Source of the DNA: Burkholderia cepacia ATCC 25416
GTDB taxonomy: Bacteria; Pseudomonadota; Gammaproteobacteria; Burkholderiales; Burkholderiaceae
Length of the DNA stretch: 64,000 nucleotides
Direction: 5' to 3'
NCBI RefSeq assembly: GCF_001411495.1
Contig: NZ_CP012983.1
Coordinates: forward strand, 620,001-684,000
Both the position numbers and the translations under genes were made by a program. Positions 44,485 to 54,515 of this stretch are shown here, piece after piece. The notes below the pieces were generated by a model. It saw only the letters and a program-made list of their open reading frames with translations, was not told the origin of the DNA and searched no databases. Position 1 is the first letter of the stretch. Each line of letters opens with the position of its first letter.

Positions 44485-45249
44485 ATGAACAAGGTGGAGA
44501 CAAGCAGTCCGGCAGAGGGCGGCGTGGCCGCGGTCAACCGCGCGCTGACCGCGCTGCTGGCATTCGGCAACGCGCCCGGCGGGCTGATGCTCGCGCAGGT
44601 GAGCGAGGAGACGGGGCTCAACATGAGCACGCTGTTGCGGATGTTCGAGTCGCTCGAGCAGTTCCGCTTCATCAAGCGCCTGCCGGACGGGCGCTATGTG
44701 CTGGGGCCCGCCGTGTTCCAGCTCGGGATGATGTATCGCGAGTCGTTCCAGCTGCGCGAGTACGTGATGCCGATCCTGTCGAGACTGTCGGCGGAAACCG
44801 GCGAGACGGCCGCGTTCTACGTGCGTGAAGGCGACCAGCGCGTGTGCCTGTTCCGCATCCAGGCGCAGCGCTCGGTGCGCACGCACCTGCGCGAGGGCGA
44901 CCGCTTCCCGCTCGACGTCGGCGCGGCCGGGCGTGTGCTGCTTGCGTTCAGCGGCACGCGCGGCGGCGACTACGAGAAGACGGCCGAGCAGGGCTACGCG
45001 GTATCGATCGCCGAGCGCGATCCGGAAAGCGCGGCGATCGCGTGCCCGGCATTCGGCGTCGGCCGCGTGCTCAGCGGCGCGATCTCGCTCGGCGTGCCGC
45101 GTTATCGCTTCAACAAGAAGGTGCTGGCCGACTACCTGCCGCGCGTGCAGGCGGCTGCCGTCGAGCTGACGCATGCGCTCGGCGGCGATCTGCCCGCCGC
45201 AGGCGCGGCATTTCGCGCGGCCGACCAGCTCGGCGCGCTGCTCGAGTAG
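44485..45249 (+). CDS. IclR-family transcriptional regulator
   Basis: A 254-residue IclR regulator. The N-terminal winged HTH includes AVNRALTALLAFGNAPGGLML and VSEETGLNMSTLLRMFESLE; the C-terminal effector domain has RLSAETGETAAFYVREGDQ and PLDVGAAGRVLLAFSGT. The ATG at 44485 follows GAGGTGG. It is divergent from the set B lyase operon and leads into the CoA-transferase, cyclase and MFS genes. The two matched operators in its upstream region indicate control of both sides of set B, with an acid or CoA-pathway intermediate as likely effector. Confidence 0.93.
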   Translation: MNKVETSSPAEGGVAAVNRALTALLAFGNAPGGLMLAQVSEETGLNMSTLLRMFESLEQFRFIKRLPDGRYVLGPAVFQLGMMYRESFQLREYVMPILSRLSAETGETAAFYVREGDQRVCLFRIQAQRSVRTHLREGDRFPLDVGAAGRVLLAFSGTRGGDYEKTAEQGYAVSIAERDPESAAIACPAFGVGRVLSGAISLGVPRYRFNKKVLADYLPRVQAAAVELTHALGGDLPAAGAAFRAADQLGALLE

Positions 45250-45329
45250 CGCCGCGCGCGGCTGAGCGCGCCTCGAAGTCCGCCTTGCAGTCCGCCTCGC
45301 ACGACGCATACACCAACCAGGAGACAAGC

Positions 45330-46610
45330 ATGTTCGTTCCCGACCCGCAGGTCGCTCACGCGGCCGGCGCGCACCGTCGCGCGTCCACCGGCCCGATTCA
45401 TCCGAAACCGTTCGACGCCGGCGCGCAGGGGCCGCTCGCGGGCGTGCGCGTCGTCGACCTGTCGCGCCTGATGGCCGGCAACATGCTGAGCGTGCAGCTC
45501 GCCGATTTCGGCGCGGATGTCGTGAAGGTCGAGAGCGAGCGCGGCGATACGCTGCGCGCGGTCGGCGCGGGCGGGATCAGCACGAACTGGAAGGTATACG
45601 GGCGCAACAAGCGCAGCGTGTGCGTCGACCTGCGCGCGCCCGAGGGCATCGACATCGTCCGCCGGCTGGTGCGCGACGCGGACGTGTTCGTCGAAAGCTT
45701 CAAGCCCGGCGTCGCCGAGAAGATGGGGCTCGGCCCGGACGACCTGCTCGCGATCCGCCCCGAGCTGGTGATCGCGCGGATCTCCGGCTGGGGGCAGACC
45801 GGGCCGTATCGCCACAAGCCGGGCTTCGGCACGCTCGCGGAAGGATATGCGGGGTTCGCGGCGATCAACGGCTTCGCCGATCGCGAGCCGGTGCTGCCGC
45901 CGATGTTCCTCGGCGACATGACGGCCGGGCTGTCCGGCGCGATCGCCGTGCTGGTCGCGCTGCATGCGCGCGACGCGCACGGCGCGGCGGGGCAGGTGAT
46001 CGACGTGTCGCTGTTCGAGCCGCTGCTGTCGATCCTCGGCCCGGCCGCCGCGAACTACGTGATGACCGGCAAGATCAAGGAACGCACCGGCAGCCGCTCG
46101 TCGAACACCGCGCCGCGCAACGCGTATCGGACCCGCGACGGCAAGTGGCTGTGCCTGTCGAGTTCGACACAGGCGATGGCCGAGCGGCTGTTCCGCGCGA
46201 TCGGCCGCGCGGAGCTGATCGACGATCCGCGCTACGCGACCAACGTGCAGCGCGTGCAGCACGCGGAAGCGCTCGATGCGATCGTCGGCGAATTCATCGC
46301 CGCGCGCGATCTCGATGCCAATCTCGCGTTCTTCGAAAAAGCGGGCGTGACGGTCGGGCCGATCCAGGATATCGCGCAGATCGTTCAGGACCGCTATGTG
46401 ATCGAGCGCGAGGCGCTCGTCGAGCTGCCGGACGACGACGTCGGCAGCCTGCCGATGCACAACATCACGCCGCGCCTGTCGGCCACGCCCGGCACGTTCC
46501 GCCGGCCCGCGCCCGCGCTCGGCGAGAACAATCGCGAGATCCTGCTGCCGCTGCTCGGCGAACGCGAATACGAGCGGCTCGCGGGGCTGGGCGTGATCCG
46601 AACGCGGTAG
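45330..46610 (+). CDS. Class III CoA-transferase (CaiB/BaiF family), set B
   Basis: A 426-residue CoA-transferase paralogous to the set A enzyme: LAGVRVVDLSRLMAGNMLS, ADFGADVVKVESERGDTL, RNKRSVCVDLRAPEG, VFVESFKPGVAEKMGLGP, and GWGQTGPYRHKPGFGTLAEG. The catalytic Asp is Asp196 in LGDMTAGL. The N-terminal extension (about 35 residues, PDPQVAHAAGAHRRAST) is not in the set A enzyme. ATG 45330 has AGGAGA 6 bases upstream. It lies 80 bases after iclR and 67 bases before the cyclase, in one + strand unit under the IclR operator. Confidence 0.92.
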   Translation: MFVPDPQVAHAAGAHRRASTGPIHPKPFDAGAQGPLAGVRVVDLSRLMAGNMLSVQLADFGADVVKVESERGDTLRAVGAGGISTNWKVYGRNKRSVCVDLRAPEGIDIVRRLVRDADVFVESFKPGVAEKMGLGPDDLLAIRPELVIARISGWGQTGPYRHKPGFGTLAEGYAGFAAINGFADREPVLPPMFLGDMTAGLSGAIAVLVALHARDAHGAAGQVIDVSLFEPLLSILGPAAANYVMTGKIKERTGSRSSNTAPRNAYRTRDGKWLCLSSSTQAMAERLFRAIGRAELIDDPRYATNVQRVQHAEALDAIVGEFIAARDLDANLAFFEKAGVTVGPIQDIAQIVQDRYVIEREALVELPDDDVGSLPMHNITPRLSATPGTFRRPAPALGENNREILLPLLGEREYERLAGLGVIRTR

Positions 46611-46677
46611 GCGCGACGTGCGACGCGGCCGCGAATGACGGCCGCCGCACCCTGGACATTGCATGGAGGAGACAACC

Positions 46678-47697
46678 ATGAAGCCACGCTGGACCCATCG
46701 GCCGCCCGGCTCGAACTGGGGGGATTTCGGCCCGGACGATCAGAAAGGGCGCCTGAACTGGCTGACCGCCGACGCGGTGCTGCGCGGCGTCGCGGAAGTG
46801 CGCGAAGGCCGCGTGTTTTCGCTGAGCCTGCCGCTCGACGTGCCGCGCGGCGGCGGGTTGAACGCGCGGCGCCGGCCGCCGGCGATCATGCCGGCGCTGC
46901 TCGGCGACAAGCCGTACTTCGGTTATCGGGCGGATGAACAGGTTGCGAACGCAACCGATGTCGTCTGCGACGATTCGTTCTGCATGCACTCGCAGTTCTC
47001 GACGCAGTGGGATGCGCTGTCGCACGTCGGCTCGCTGTTCGATCCGGCGGGCGACGGCGAGCGGGCCCGCATGTTCTACAACGGCTACCGGATGGACGAG
47101 CACATCCAGGTGCCCGAAGCGTGCGCGCCGCGCGGCGGCGCGCGTGCGCTCGGCATCGAGGTGATGGCGCAGACGGGCGTGCAGGGGCGCGGCGTGCTGG
47201 TCGACCTGCGGCGCCACTTCGGCGACGAGCGGCGCAAGATCGGCTACGCGGAGTGGATGGCGGTGCTGCGCGCGGACGACGTGATCGTCGAGCGCGGCGA
47301 CATCGTGTGCGTGCATACGGGCTTCGCCGATCGCCTGCTCGACGCCGACGCGCGCGGCGAACCCGCCGCGCCGGACGTGTGCTGCGTGCTCGACGGCGAC
47401 GACCCGCGCCTGCTCGAATGGATCGACGCGTCGGGGCTCGCCGCGCTCGCGGCGGACAACCACGCGGTCGAGGAGCGACCGCGCGATGCGCGGGCGCGCG
47501 AGCGGCCCGGCGCGCTGATGCCGCTGCACGAGCTGTGCCTGTTCAAGCTCGGCATTCACCTCGGCGAGCTGTGGCACCTGACGCCGCTTGCCGACTGGCT
47601 GCACGCGCACCGGCGCAACCGCTTCCTGCTGACCGCGCCGCCGCTGCACCTGCGCGGGCTCGTCGGGTCGCCGGTCAATCCGGTCGCCACCGTATGA
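46678..47697 (+). CDS. Metal-dependent cyclase/hydrolase (PF04199-like), set B
   Basis: A 339-residue cyclase-family protein, the same length as the set A paralogue and very similar to it (shared runs PPGSNWGDFGPDDQKGRLNWL, PLDVPRGGGLNARRRPPAIM, FGYRADEQVANATDVVCDD). The ATG at 46678 has GGAGGAGA 5 bases upstream; the ATG at 46663 is not used because it lies before this site. The metal motif His104 with STQWDALSH (Asp112, His116) is intact. Its job is presumably the same reaction step as in set A. The MFS transporter gene follows after 91 bases. Confidence 0.9.
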   Translation: MKPRWTHRPPGSNWGDFGPDDQKGRLNWLTADAVLRGVAEVREGRVFSLSLPLDVPRGGGLNARRRPPAIMPALLGDKPYFGYRADEQVANATDVVCDDSFCMHSQFSTQWDALSHVGSLFDPAGDGERARMFYNGYRMDEHIQVPEACAPRGGARALGIEVMAQTGVQGRGVLVDLRRHFGDERRKIGYAEWMAVLRADDVIVERGDIVCVHTGFADRLLDADARGEPAAPDVCCVLDGDDPRLLEWIDASGLAALAADNHAVEERPRDARARERPGALMPLHELCLFKLGIHLGELWHLTPLADWLHAHRRNRFLLTAPPLHLRGLVGSPVNPVATV

Positions 47698-47788
47698 ACG
47701 CCGGCGCCGCGCGCATGTCGCGCCGGCGCCGGGTCTGCCGCTTCGCCGCTTCGCGCAGGCCGCGCGGGCGGATCATCGAGGAATCGCC

Positions 47789-49255
47789 ATGTCCCATTCC
47801 CATGCGGCGTCGATCGCCGCCCGCATCGACCGCCTGCCCGCGACGGCCAGCATCTGGACGCTCGTGCTGTTCCTGAGCGTCGGCGGGTTTTTCGAGGTCT
47901 ACGACCTGTTCCAGATGACCTACCTGCCGCCCGGGCTGATCCGCGACGGCATCTTTCACGCGGGCTCGCACGGCGTGCTCGGCATGTCGGACCAGGGCGC
48001 GCTCGGCGCGGCGACGTTCGCCGGGCTGTTCGTCGGCGAGATGTTCGTGTCGCGCCTCGCGGACCGCTTCGGGCGTCGCGCGCTGTTCACCGGCGCGCTG
48101 CTGCTCTACACGGCGGCGAGCCTGGCGATGTGCGTGCAGACGCATGCGCTCGGCATCCTCGTGTGCCGTTTCATCGCGGGCTGCGGCATCGGCGCGGAGC
48201 TGATCACGATCGGCGCGTTCCTGACCGAGCTGGTGCCGAAGGCGGTGCGCGGCCGCGCGTTCGCGCTGTGCTTCGCGGTCGGCTATCTCGCGATGCCCGT
48301 GCTGGCGCTGGTGTCGTGGTTATGGGTGCCGCACGATCCGCTCGGCATGTCCGGATGGCGCTGGGTCGTGCTGCTCGGCGGCAGCGGCGCGGTTTTCGTC
48401 TGGTGGCTGCAGTCGCGGTTGCCGGAGTCGCCGCGCTGGCTCGCCCACACGGGGCGCGAGGCCGAGGCCGAAGCCGTGCTGCGGCGGCTCGAGCAGGCCG
48501 TCGAGCGGGAATCCGGCCGGCCGCTGCCCGCAGTCCCGACGCCGGTCGCAGCGGCCACGGCCACTGCCGCGCCGCGCACGCCGTCGATGTGGGATGCGCG
48601 GCATCGCGGCCGCACGACGATGCTGATCGCGTTCAATGCATTCCTGAGCATCGGTTTCTTCGGCTTCAGCCAGTGGCTGCCGACGCTGCTCGCCGCGCAG
48701 GGCGCGAGCGTCACGAAGAGCCTCTGGTATGCGTTCGTGATCGCGTTCGCGTATCCGGTGTCGCCGTTCGTCGCCGGCCTGCTCGCCGACCGGGTCGAGC
48801 GCAAATGGCTGATCGTCGCGTCGGCGTTCGGCGTCGCGCTGTTCGGCACCGCGTTCGCGATGTCGGCGCAGGCGCCGTTCGTGATCGCGTTCGGCTTGCT
48901 CGTCACGCTGTCCAACACGGTGCTCGCGAGCAACGGCACCGCGTACCAGTCGGAAGTGTTTCCGACCGAGATCCGCGGGCGCGCGCTCGGCTTCGTGCAT
49001 TCGATCGGCCGCCTGACGGGGATCGCGAGCAGTTTCATCGTCGCGCTGCTGCTCGAACGCGCGGGGGTGTCGGCCGTGTTCGTGCTGATCGGCGGCAGCA
49101 TGCTGATCGTGATGGTGTCGATCGGCGTGTTCGGGCCGCGCACCAACAACCGGGCGCTGGACGAGATCGCGGACGGCGCCGAGCACGCGGCGGCGTTGCG
49201 CGGGCTCGCCGAAGCGCCGACCGGGCGTGTCGATGGGCGGCGAAAATTGGGCTAG
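47789..49255 (+). CDS. MFS transporter (sugar/aromatic-acid type), set B
   Basis: A 488-residue MFS permease with about 12 membrane segments. FEVYDLFQMTYLPPG in TM1, ADRFGRRALF in the loop, RFIAGCGIGAELITIGAFLTEL, VPKAVRGRAFALCFAVGY, PESPRWLAHTGREAEAEAVL, and SEVFPTEIRGRALGFVHSIGRL are typical of the AAHS or sugar-porter group, i.e. a substrate:H+ symporter. It is the last gene on the + side of set B and so probably imports the set B substrate through the inner membrane after the porin (42073) has admitted it. The central loop is rich in Ala and Thr. Confidence 0.92.
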   Translation: MSHSHAASIAARIDRLPATASIWTLVLFLSVGGFFEVYDLFQMTYLPPGLIRDGIFHAGSHGVLGMSDQGALGAATFAGLFVGEMFVSRLADRFGRRALFTGALLLYTAASLAMCVQTHALGILVCRFIAGCGIGAELITIGAFLTELVPKAVRGRAFALCFAVGYLAMPVLALVSWLWVPHDPLGMSGWRWVVLLGGSGAVFVWWLQSRLPESPRWLAHTGREAEAEAVLRRLEQAVERESGRPLPAVPTPVAAATATAAPRTPSMWDARHRGRTTMLIAFNAFLSIGFFGFSQWLPTLLAAQGASVTKSLWYAFVIAFAYPVSPFVAGLLADRVERKWLIVASAFGVALFGTAFAMSAQAPFVIAFGLLVTLSNTVLASNGTAYQSEVFPTEIRGRALGFVHSIGRLTGIASSFIVALLLERAGVSAVFVLIGGSMLIVMVSIGVFGPRTNNRALDEIADGAEHAAALRGLAEAPTGRVDGRRKLG

Positions 49256-49305
49256 CATCCTGATTCAACACGGCAACCGGGGCACCTCGCCCATCGACCA
49301 TCGCC

Positions 49306-49818
49306 ATGAAACCCGTTGCCGTCGTATTGCACGGCCCGACCAGTGCAGGGAAGAGCAGCCTGGCCAGGGCGCTCCAGCAAGGGTCGGACGTGCCGACGTT
49401 TCACGTCTCGCTCGACGCGTTCGTCGAGATGTCGCGCCGACGTGACATGCGATCGGACGAGGAGCTGAATCAGGCGCTGAGACTCCACCAGCTCAACCTG
49501 CAGTCGACGCTCGCACGGATCGCGGCCAGCCATTTCGAGATCGTGCTGGATCTCGTGCTCCGGGATCCGGCCGCGCTCGACGCATGCATTGCCGCGCTGT
49601 CGCCGCGTCAGACCTTCGTCATCGGCGTGACGTGCCCGCTGGATATCCTCGAACAGCGCGAACGCGCGAGGCCCGATCGCGGCGAGGGCATGGCCCGCTC
49701 CCAGTTCGGGCATCCGGCTTATTCGCGGCCTTACGCGCTGCGCATCGACACGTCGACATGCACGCCGGAAGAGGGCGCGCGCCGCATCCGTGCCCACGTC
49801 GACGCGCAGCGCGAGTGA
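49306..49818 (+). CDS. Chloramphenicol-phosphotransferase-like kinase
   Basis: A 170-residue P-loop kinase: MKPVAVVLHGPTSAGKSSLARAL (Walker A GPTSAGKSS), VSLDAFVEMSRRRDM, a conserved EIVLDLVLRDPA segment, and VTCPLDILEQRERARPDRGEGMARSQF with the arginine-rich lid, HPAYSRPYALRID. This resembles the Cpt/phosphotransferase-like family, some of which inactivate chloramphenicol and others of which have unknown substrates. It is a separate single gene between the set B MFS and pntA. Resistance is not claimed. Confidence 0.85.
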   Translation: MKPVAVVLHGPTSAGKSSLARALQQGSDVPTFHVSLDAFVEMSRRRDMRSDEELNQALRLHQLNLQSTLARIAASHFEIVLDLVLRDPAALDACIAALSPRQTFVIGVTCPLDILEQRERARPDRGEGMARSQFGHPAYSRPYALRIDTSTCTPEEGARRIRAHVDAQRE

Positions 49819-50401
49819 GCGTCGTCGCGCTTGATCCGGACAGGCTGCGTTCTCCCTTAAACTCGCCGGCACCGAATGTCATCGGCCACGCGGATGATGT
49901 CGTTCGCACGCGACAAATCGCATTGTGCCGACAAGCGGAAAATTCGCGATGAAACCGATTCCGAAGTGTTCGTGCCGATAACCGGTTTTTCATGTTTCGA
50001 ACGGATTGAAAGCGAATTTCAAGCGGATTCACGCGCCGACAGGCCGTGCGAAGCGGTTCCAGCGGGTAAACGCCAGGTTATAGGCCCGTCGTGTCCAGAC
50101 AGGGGATTCATGGATTGAATGCGCGCCGATTCAAAATATAAATTTCGGAAAGACTTTGGCACGGGATATGCTTCGCAGTTCTTATCCGAATGAATCATGC
50201 GCCGGCTATTCGTCGGAAAAATCAGGCTGGAGCATGAACCGCCCGGATCTGACAAGCCGATTGTTTAGAGGATGAACAGTTTGTGAATTCGGCGCGGCAG
50301 TGCGAAGCTGCCCGCGGAACAGCGTCGTACACGGATTGAGTTGGGTGACTTGAAACGCAGGCCGTAACTCCTAGCGACGGCCACTACTGACAGTTCAGGA
50401 T
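49819..50401. other. Intergenic region upstream of pntA
   Basis: 583 bases without a gene-like frame. Less GC-rich than average between 49900 and 50280 and therefore likely promoter-bearing for pntA. No clear riboswitch, repeat or terminator was found. Confidence 0.35.
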
Positions 50402-51994
50402 ATGACATTACTGATTGGGGTCCCTCTGGAGACGGCCAACGAGGAACGGCGCGTAGCGACGGTTCCCGACGTGGTCGAAAAGCTGATCAAGCTCGGGTTC
50501 TCGGTGGCCGTGCAAAGCGGTGCCGGCACCGGCGCGAACTTCAGCGACGACGACTACCGTACGGCCGGGGCCGAAGTCGTGGCGACGGCCGCCGATCTGT
50601 GGGGCCGCAGCGATATCGTCCTCAAGGTGCGCCCGCCGAGCAGCGAGGAAGTCGCGCTGTTGCGTGAAGGCAGCACGCTGGTCGGCTTCGTCTGGCCGGC
50701 GCAGAACCCCGAACTGATGCAGCAGCTGGCCGCGAAGCGGGCCACGGTGCTGGCGATCGATTCCCTGCCGCGCACGCTGTCGCGTGCGCAGAAGATGGAT
50801 GCGCTCACGTCGATGGCCGGCGTGAGCGGCTACCGCGCCGTCATCGAGGCGGCCCATGCGTTCGGCCGTTACTTCAACGGGCAGATCACGGCCGCGGGCA
50901 AGGTGCCGCCGGCCAAGGTGTTCGTCGCCGGCGCGGGCGTCGCCGGCCTTGCGGCCATCGGCACGGCCGCCGGCCTCGGCGCGATCGTGCGCGCCAACGA
51001 CACGCGCGCGGAAGTGGCCGACCAGGTCAAGTCGCTCGGCGGCGAATTCGTCAAGGTCGACTACGAGGAAGAGGGCTCGGGCGGCGGCGGTTACGCGAAG
51101 GTGATGAGCGAAGGCTTCCAGCAGGCGCAGCGCGCGATGTACGCGCAGCAGGCCAAGGATGCGGACATCATCATCACCACCGCGCTGATTCCCGGCAAGC
51201 CGGCACCGAAGCTCATCACGGCCGAGATGGTGCAGTCGATGAAGCCGGGCAGCGTGATCGTCGACATGGCCGGCGAGCAGGGCGGCAACTGCGAGCTGAC
51301 GGTGCCGGGCGAGGCGGTGGTCCGCCATGGCGTGACCATCGTCGGCTACACGGATCTCGCGTCGCGCCTGGCGCGACAGTCGTCGACGCTGTATGCGACC
51401 AACCTGCTGCGCGTGATCGAGGAGCTGTGCAAGGCGAAGGACGGCACGATCAACGTCGACTTCAATGACGACGCGATCCGCGGCCTCACGGTCATCAAGG
51501 AAGGCAACGTGACCTGGCCGCCGCCGCCGATCCAGCAGCCGGCCGCGGTACCGAAACCCGCGGCGGCGCCGGTTGCGGCAACCGCGTCCAAGGGCCACGG
51601 GCACGGCAGCGGCGAGCCGATGTCGGCGAAGTCGCTCGCGATCGTGTTCGCCGTCGGCGCACTGGCGTTCCTGCTGGTCGGCCAGTTCGCGCCGGCCACG
51701 TTCCTGGCGCACTTCACGGTGTTCGTGCTGGCCTGCTTCGTCGGCTACATGGTGATCTGGAACGTCACGCCGTCGCTGCATACGCCGCTGATGAGCGTCA
51801 CCAACGCGATCTCGTCGATCATCGCGATCGGCGCGCTGGTGCAGGTCGCGCCGCCGCTGGGCGAGGCCGCGGCCGGCGACCGGCCGTCGGGGCTGATCCT
51901 CGGCCTGGCGGTGGGTGCGCTGACGCTCACGGCCGTCAACATGTTCGGCGGCTTCGCGGTGACGCGCCGCATGCTGGCGATGTTCCGCAAGTAA
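50402..51994 (+). CDS. pntA: NAD(P) transhydrogenase, alpha subunit
   Basis: A 530-residue subunit of the proton-translocating transhydrogenase that makes NADPH from NADH. Soluble domain dI is at the N-terminus ([57 protein letters not shown] with the nucleotide-binding Gly motif, and [14 protein letters not shown]). A linker ([18 protein letters not shown]) joins it to three to four membrane helices at the C-terminus ([17 protein letters not shown] onward), so the PntAA and PntAB parts are fused as in E. coli. The ATG at 50402 has only AGGA one base away. pntB follows after 13 bases. Confidence 0.95.
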   Translation: MTLLIGVPLETANEERRVATVPDVVEKLIKLGFSVAVQSGAGTGANFSDDDYRTAGAEVVATAADLWGRSDIVLKVRPPSSEEVALLREGSTLVGFVWPAQNPELMQQLAAKRATVLAIDSLPRTLSRAQKMDALTSMAGVSGYRAVIEAAHAFGRYFNGQITAAGKVPPAKVFVAGAGVAGLAAIGTAAGLGAIVRANDTRAEVADQVKSLGGEFVKVDYEEEGSGGGGYAKVMSEGFQQAQRAMYAQQAKDADIIITTALIPGKPAPKLITAEMVQSMKPGSVIVDMAGEQGGNCELTVPGEAVVRHGVTIVGYTDLASRLARQSSTLYATNLLRVIEELCKAKDGTINVDFNDDAIRGLTVIKEGNVTWPPPPIQQPAAVPKPAAAPVAATASKGHGHGSGEPMSAKSLAIVFAVGALAFLLVGQFAPATFLAHFTVFVLACFVGYMVIWNVTPSLHTPLMSVTNAISSIIAIGALVQVAPPLGEAAAGDRPSGLILGLAVGALTLTAVNMFGGFAVTRRMLAMFRK

Positions 51995-52007
51995 GGAGAC
52001 GACAACA

Positions 52008-53420
52008 ATGACTTCCAACCTGACTACCGTCTCCTACATCGGCGCGGCCATCCTCTTCATCCTCAGCCTCGGCGGGCTGGCGAACCCCGAGACCGCGCGC
52101 CGCGGCAACCTGCTCGGCATGATCGGCATGCTGATCGCCGTGCTCGCCACCGTACTCGGCCCGCGCGTGTCGGCCGAAGGCATTCCTTATATCGTGGCTG
52201 CACTGGTCGTCGGCGGTGCCGTCGGCCTCGTCGCCGCGAAGAAGGTGCAGATGACGCAGATGCCCGAACTGGTTGCGCTGATGCACAGCCTGGTCGGTCT
52301 GGCCGCGTGCCTGGTGGGTTTCGCGAGCTACATCGATACGTCGGTTCAGTTTACGGGTGCCGAGCACGCGATCCACGAAGTGGAGATCTACGTCGGCATC
52401 CTGATCGGCGCGGTGACCTTCGCGGGCTCGGTCATCGCGTTCGGCAAGCTCTCCGGCAAGATCGGCGGCAAGCCGCTGCTGCTGCCGGCACGGCACTGGC
52501 TCAACCTCGCCGCGCTGCTGATCGTGATCTATTACGGTCGTGCGTTCCTGCATGCGGAGACGATCCAGGACGGCATGACGCCGCTGATCGTGATGACGGT
52601 GGTGTCGCTGCTGTTCGGCGTGCACATGGTGATGGCGATCGGCGGCGCGGACATGCCCGTCGTGGTGTCGATGCTCAACAGCTACTCGGGCTGGGCGGCG
52701 GCGGCCACCGGCTTCATGCTCGGCAACGACCTGCTGATCGTGATCGGCGCGCTGGTGGGCTCGTCGGGTGCGATCCTGTCGTACATCATGTGCCGCGCGA
52801 TGAACCGCAACTTCATCAGCGTGATCGCGGGCGGCTTCGGCACCGGCAGCGGTGCGCCCGCGGCGGCAGGCGCCGGTGCGCAGCCGGCCGGCGAAGTGGT
52901 GGCGGTGAGCGCGCTGGAGACGGCGGAGCTGCTGCGCGATGCCAAGAGCGTGATCATCGTGCCCGGCTACGGGATGGCGGTGGCGCAAGCCCAGCACACG
53001 GTGCATGAACTCACGAAGGTGCTGCGCGAGAAGGGCGTCGACGTGCGTTTCGCGATCCATCCGGTGGCCGGCCGCATGCCGGGGCACATGAACGTGCTGC
53101 TCGCCGAGGCGAAGGTGCCTTACGACATCGTGATGGAGATGGACGAGATCAACGGCGATTTCCCGGAAGCCGACGTGTCGATGGTGATCGGCGCGAACGA
53201 CATCGTGAACCCGGCCGCGCAGGAAGATCCGGCCAGCCCGATCGCCGGCATGCCGGTGCTCGAGGTGTGGAAGGCCAAGACGTCGATCGTGATGAAGCGC
53301 AGCATGGCGTCAGGTTATGCGGGCGTCGACAATCCGCTGTTCTACAAGGACAACAACCGGATGCTGTTCGGCGATGCCAAGAAGATGCTGGACGAAGTCT
53401 TCGGTGCGTTGAAGGCCTGA
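52008..53420 (+). CDS. pntB: NAD(P) transhydrogenase, beta subunit
   Basis: A 470-residue partner of PntA. The N-terminal two thirds is membrane (about eight to nine helices, starting [20 protein letters not shown], with [20 protein letters not shown] and [18 protein letters not shown]), and the C-terminal NADP-binding domain dIII includes [38 protein letters not shown], and [18 protein letters not shown]. Ends with [11 protein letters not shown]. Starts 13 bases after pntA with AAGGAG at 51993-51998, about 9 bases before the ATG. Confidence 0.96.
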   Translation: MTSNLTTVSYIGAAILFILSLGGLANPETARRGNLLGMIGMLIAVLATVLGPRVSAEGIPYIVAALVVGGAVGLVAAKKVQMTQMPELVALMHSLVGLAACLVGFASYIDTSVQFTGAEHAIHEVEIYVGILIGAVTFAGSVIAFGKLSGKIGGKPLLLPARHWLNLAALLIVIYYGRAFLHAETIQDGMTPLIVMTVVSLLFGVHMVMAIGGADMPVVVSMLNSYSGWAAAATGFMLGNDLLIVIGALVGSSGAILSYIMCRAMNRNFISVIAGGFGTGSGAPAAAGAGAQPAGEVVAVSALETAELLRDAKSVIIVPGYGMAVAQAQHTVHELTKVLREKGVDVRFAIHPVAGRMPGHMNVLLAEAKVPYDIVMEMDEINGDFPEADVSMVIGANDIVNPAAQEDPASPIAGMPVLEVWKAKTSIVMKRSMASGYAGVDNPLFYKDNNRMLFGDAKKMLDEVFGALKA

Positions 53421-53880
53421 CGAGGCGCACGGGCGTGGGCGTATGGGTGCGCGGGTCGAACGGTCAGCGGCCGTGGTGTCGAACGGCGGCTTGATCGGGG
53501 CCCGGCACGCCCGACGTGCGTATCGGAAAGATCACGGAAGTGCGAGACGGGATCGGATGTTTCGCACTTCCGGGAAAAGAGCGCGATCGATCGTCGGTGC
53601 GCGGATCGACGAACGATGCCAATGATGGCGTTGGAGCGGGCGGCGGCTCCATCATCGGCGTGACGATTGCCGAAGCCTGGCCGGCCGCCGGAATGGTGCT
53701 GGTCGACCGCTGTCCCGTGTGAACGTGCTATCACGCCTATCCGCACGAATCAGGCACCAGATCCTTGCCTGCCGCCGATACCGCAGTTTGCCGCGAACGG
53801 TACCGGCGCCTCTCCTCCTCGTTCCTCATGTCACGCAGCCGCGCCGGTGCTTCCCACACGACTGCGCGTGACGATGTCGC
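53421..53880. other. Intergenic region between convergent pntB and ABC-transporter genes
   Basis: 460 bases with no supportable gene. It contains an 11-base perfect inverted repeat at 53535-53545/53562-53572 (CGGAAGTGCGA with its complement), a likely bidirectional terminator or REP-type element. Confidence 0.45.
53535..53572. repeat. 11-bp inverted repeat between convergent operons
   Basis: CGGAAGTGCGA (53535-53545) and TCGCACTTCCG (53562-53572) are perfect complements with a 16-base spacer. Placed between convergent genes; no T tract. Only one copy was seen in the window. Confidence 0.5.
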
Positions 53881-54504
53881 CTATCCAGCCGCTCCCAGTT
53901 CCGCGAAACCGGTGATCCTTGCGTCGCATGCGCGCGCCAGCGCCAGGTCGTGACTCGAAAAAAAGACGGCACGGTCCGCGGCCAACGTCCTGAACAGGTC
54001 GACGAGCACCGCACGCGACGCGGCGTCGAGCCCGTTGCCCGGTTCGTCGGCGATCACGACGGTAGGCGCGCCGAGTGTCGTCGCCGTCAGGAACAGTTTC
54101 TTGCGCGTGCCGAGCGACATCTGCTCGAAGCGCTTGTCCATATGCGGGGCGAGCCCGAATCGATCGGCCAGCTCGAGGGTGCGGGCGTCGACGACGGTTT
54201 TCTTGGCCGCGGCCACGAGATCGAGAAACGCGCGTCCGGTCTGGAACGGATACGTCAGGCAATCGTCGGGTACGTACGCCAGCGCGGATTTCGCCGCGAG
54301 CGGCGCGGTGCGCAGGGAATGGCCGCCGAGCCAGACTTCGCCTTCGTCCGCGTCGATCGTGCCGGCGAGAATGCCGAGCAACGTCGATTTGCCGCTGCCG
54401 TTTTCGTCGCACAGCGCCACGCACCCGGCGCCGGATGCGAAGTTGAGCCCTTGGAAGACGACGCGCTTGTCGAAGCGCTTGCCGAGATTGTCGAAGCGGA
54501 GCAT
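53881..54504 (-). CDS. ABC transporter ATP-binding protein with unusual Walker A
   Basis: A 207-residue ATPase subunit. The P-loop reads CDENGSGKST instead of the usual G-first GxxGxGKST, i.e. Asp replaces the first Gly. Then Q-loop region YVPDDCLTYPF, a short signature MSLGTRKKLFL in place of LSGGQ, Walker B TVVIADEPGNGLD and the H-loop FFSSHDLAL. The short size and single domain fit ABC-2 type exporters. It follows the membrane partner gene after 11 bases in one minus-strand operon. The substrate is unknown. Confidence 0.88.
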   Translation of the reverse strand: MLRFDNLGKRFDKRVVFQGLNFASGAGCVALCDENGSGKSTLLGILAGTIDADEGEVWLGGHSLRTAPLAAKSALAYVPDDCLTYPFQTGRAFLDLVAAAKKTVVDARTLELADRFGLAPHMDKRFEQMSLGTRKKLFLTATTLGAPTVVIADEPGNGLDAASRAVLVDLFRTLAADRAVFFSSHDLALARACDARITGFAELGAAG

Positions 54505-54515
54505 GGATCGGGTAA

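Noticed and set aside
49306..49818. A chloramphenicol resistance gene
   Set aside because: The fold fits the family, but most members have other or unknown substrates, and the active-site residues for the drug cannot be verified by eye.
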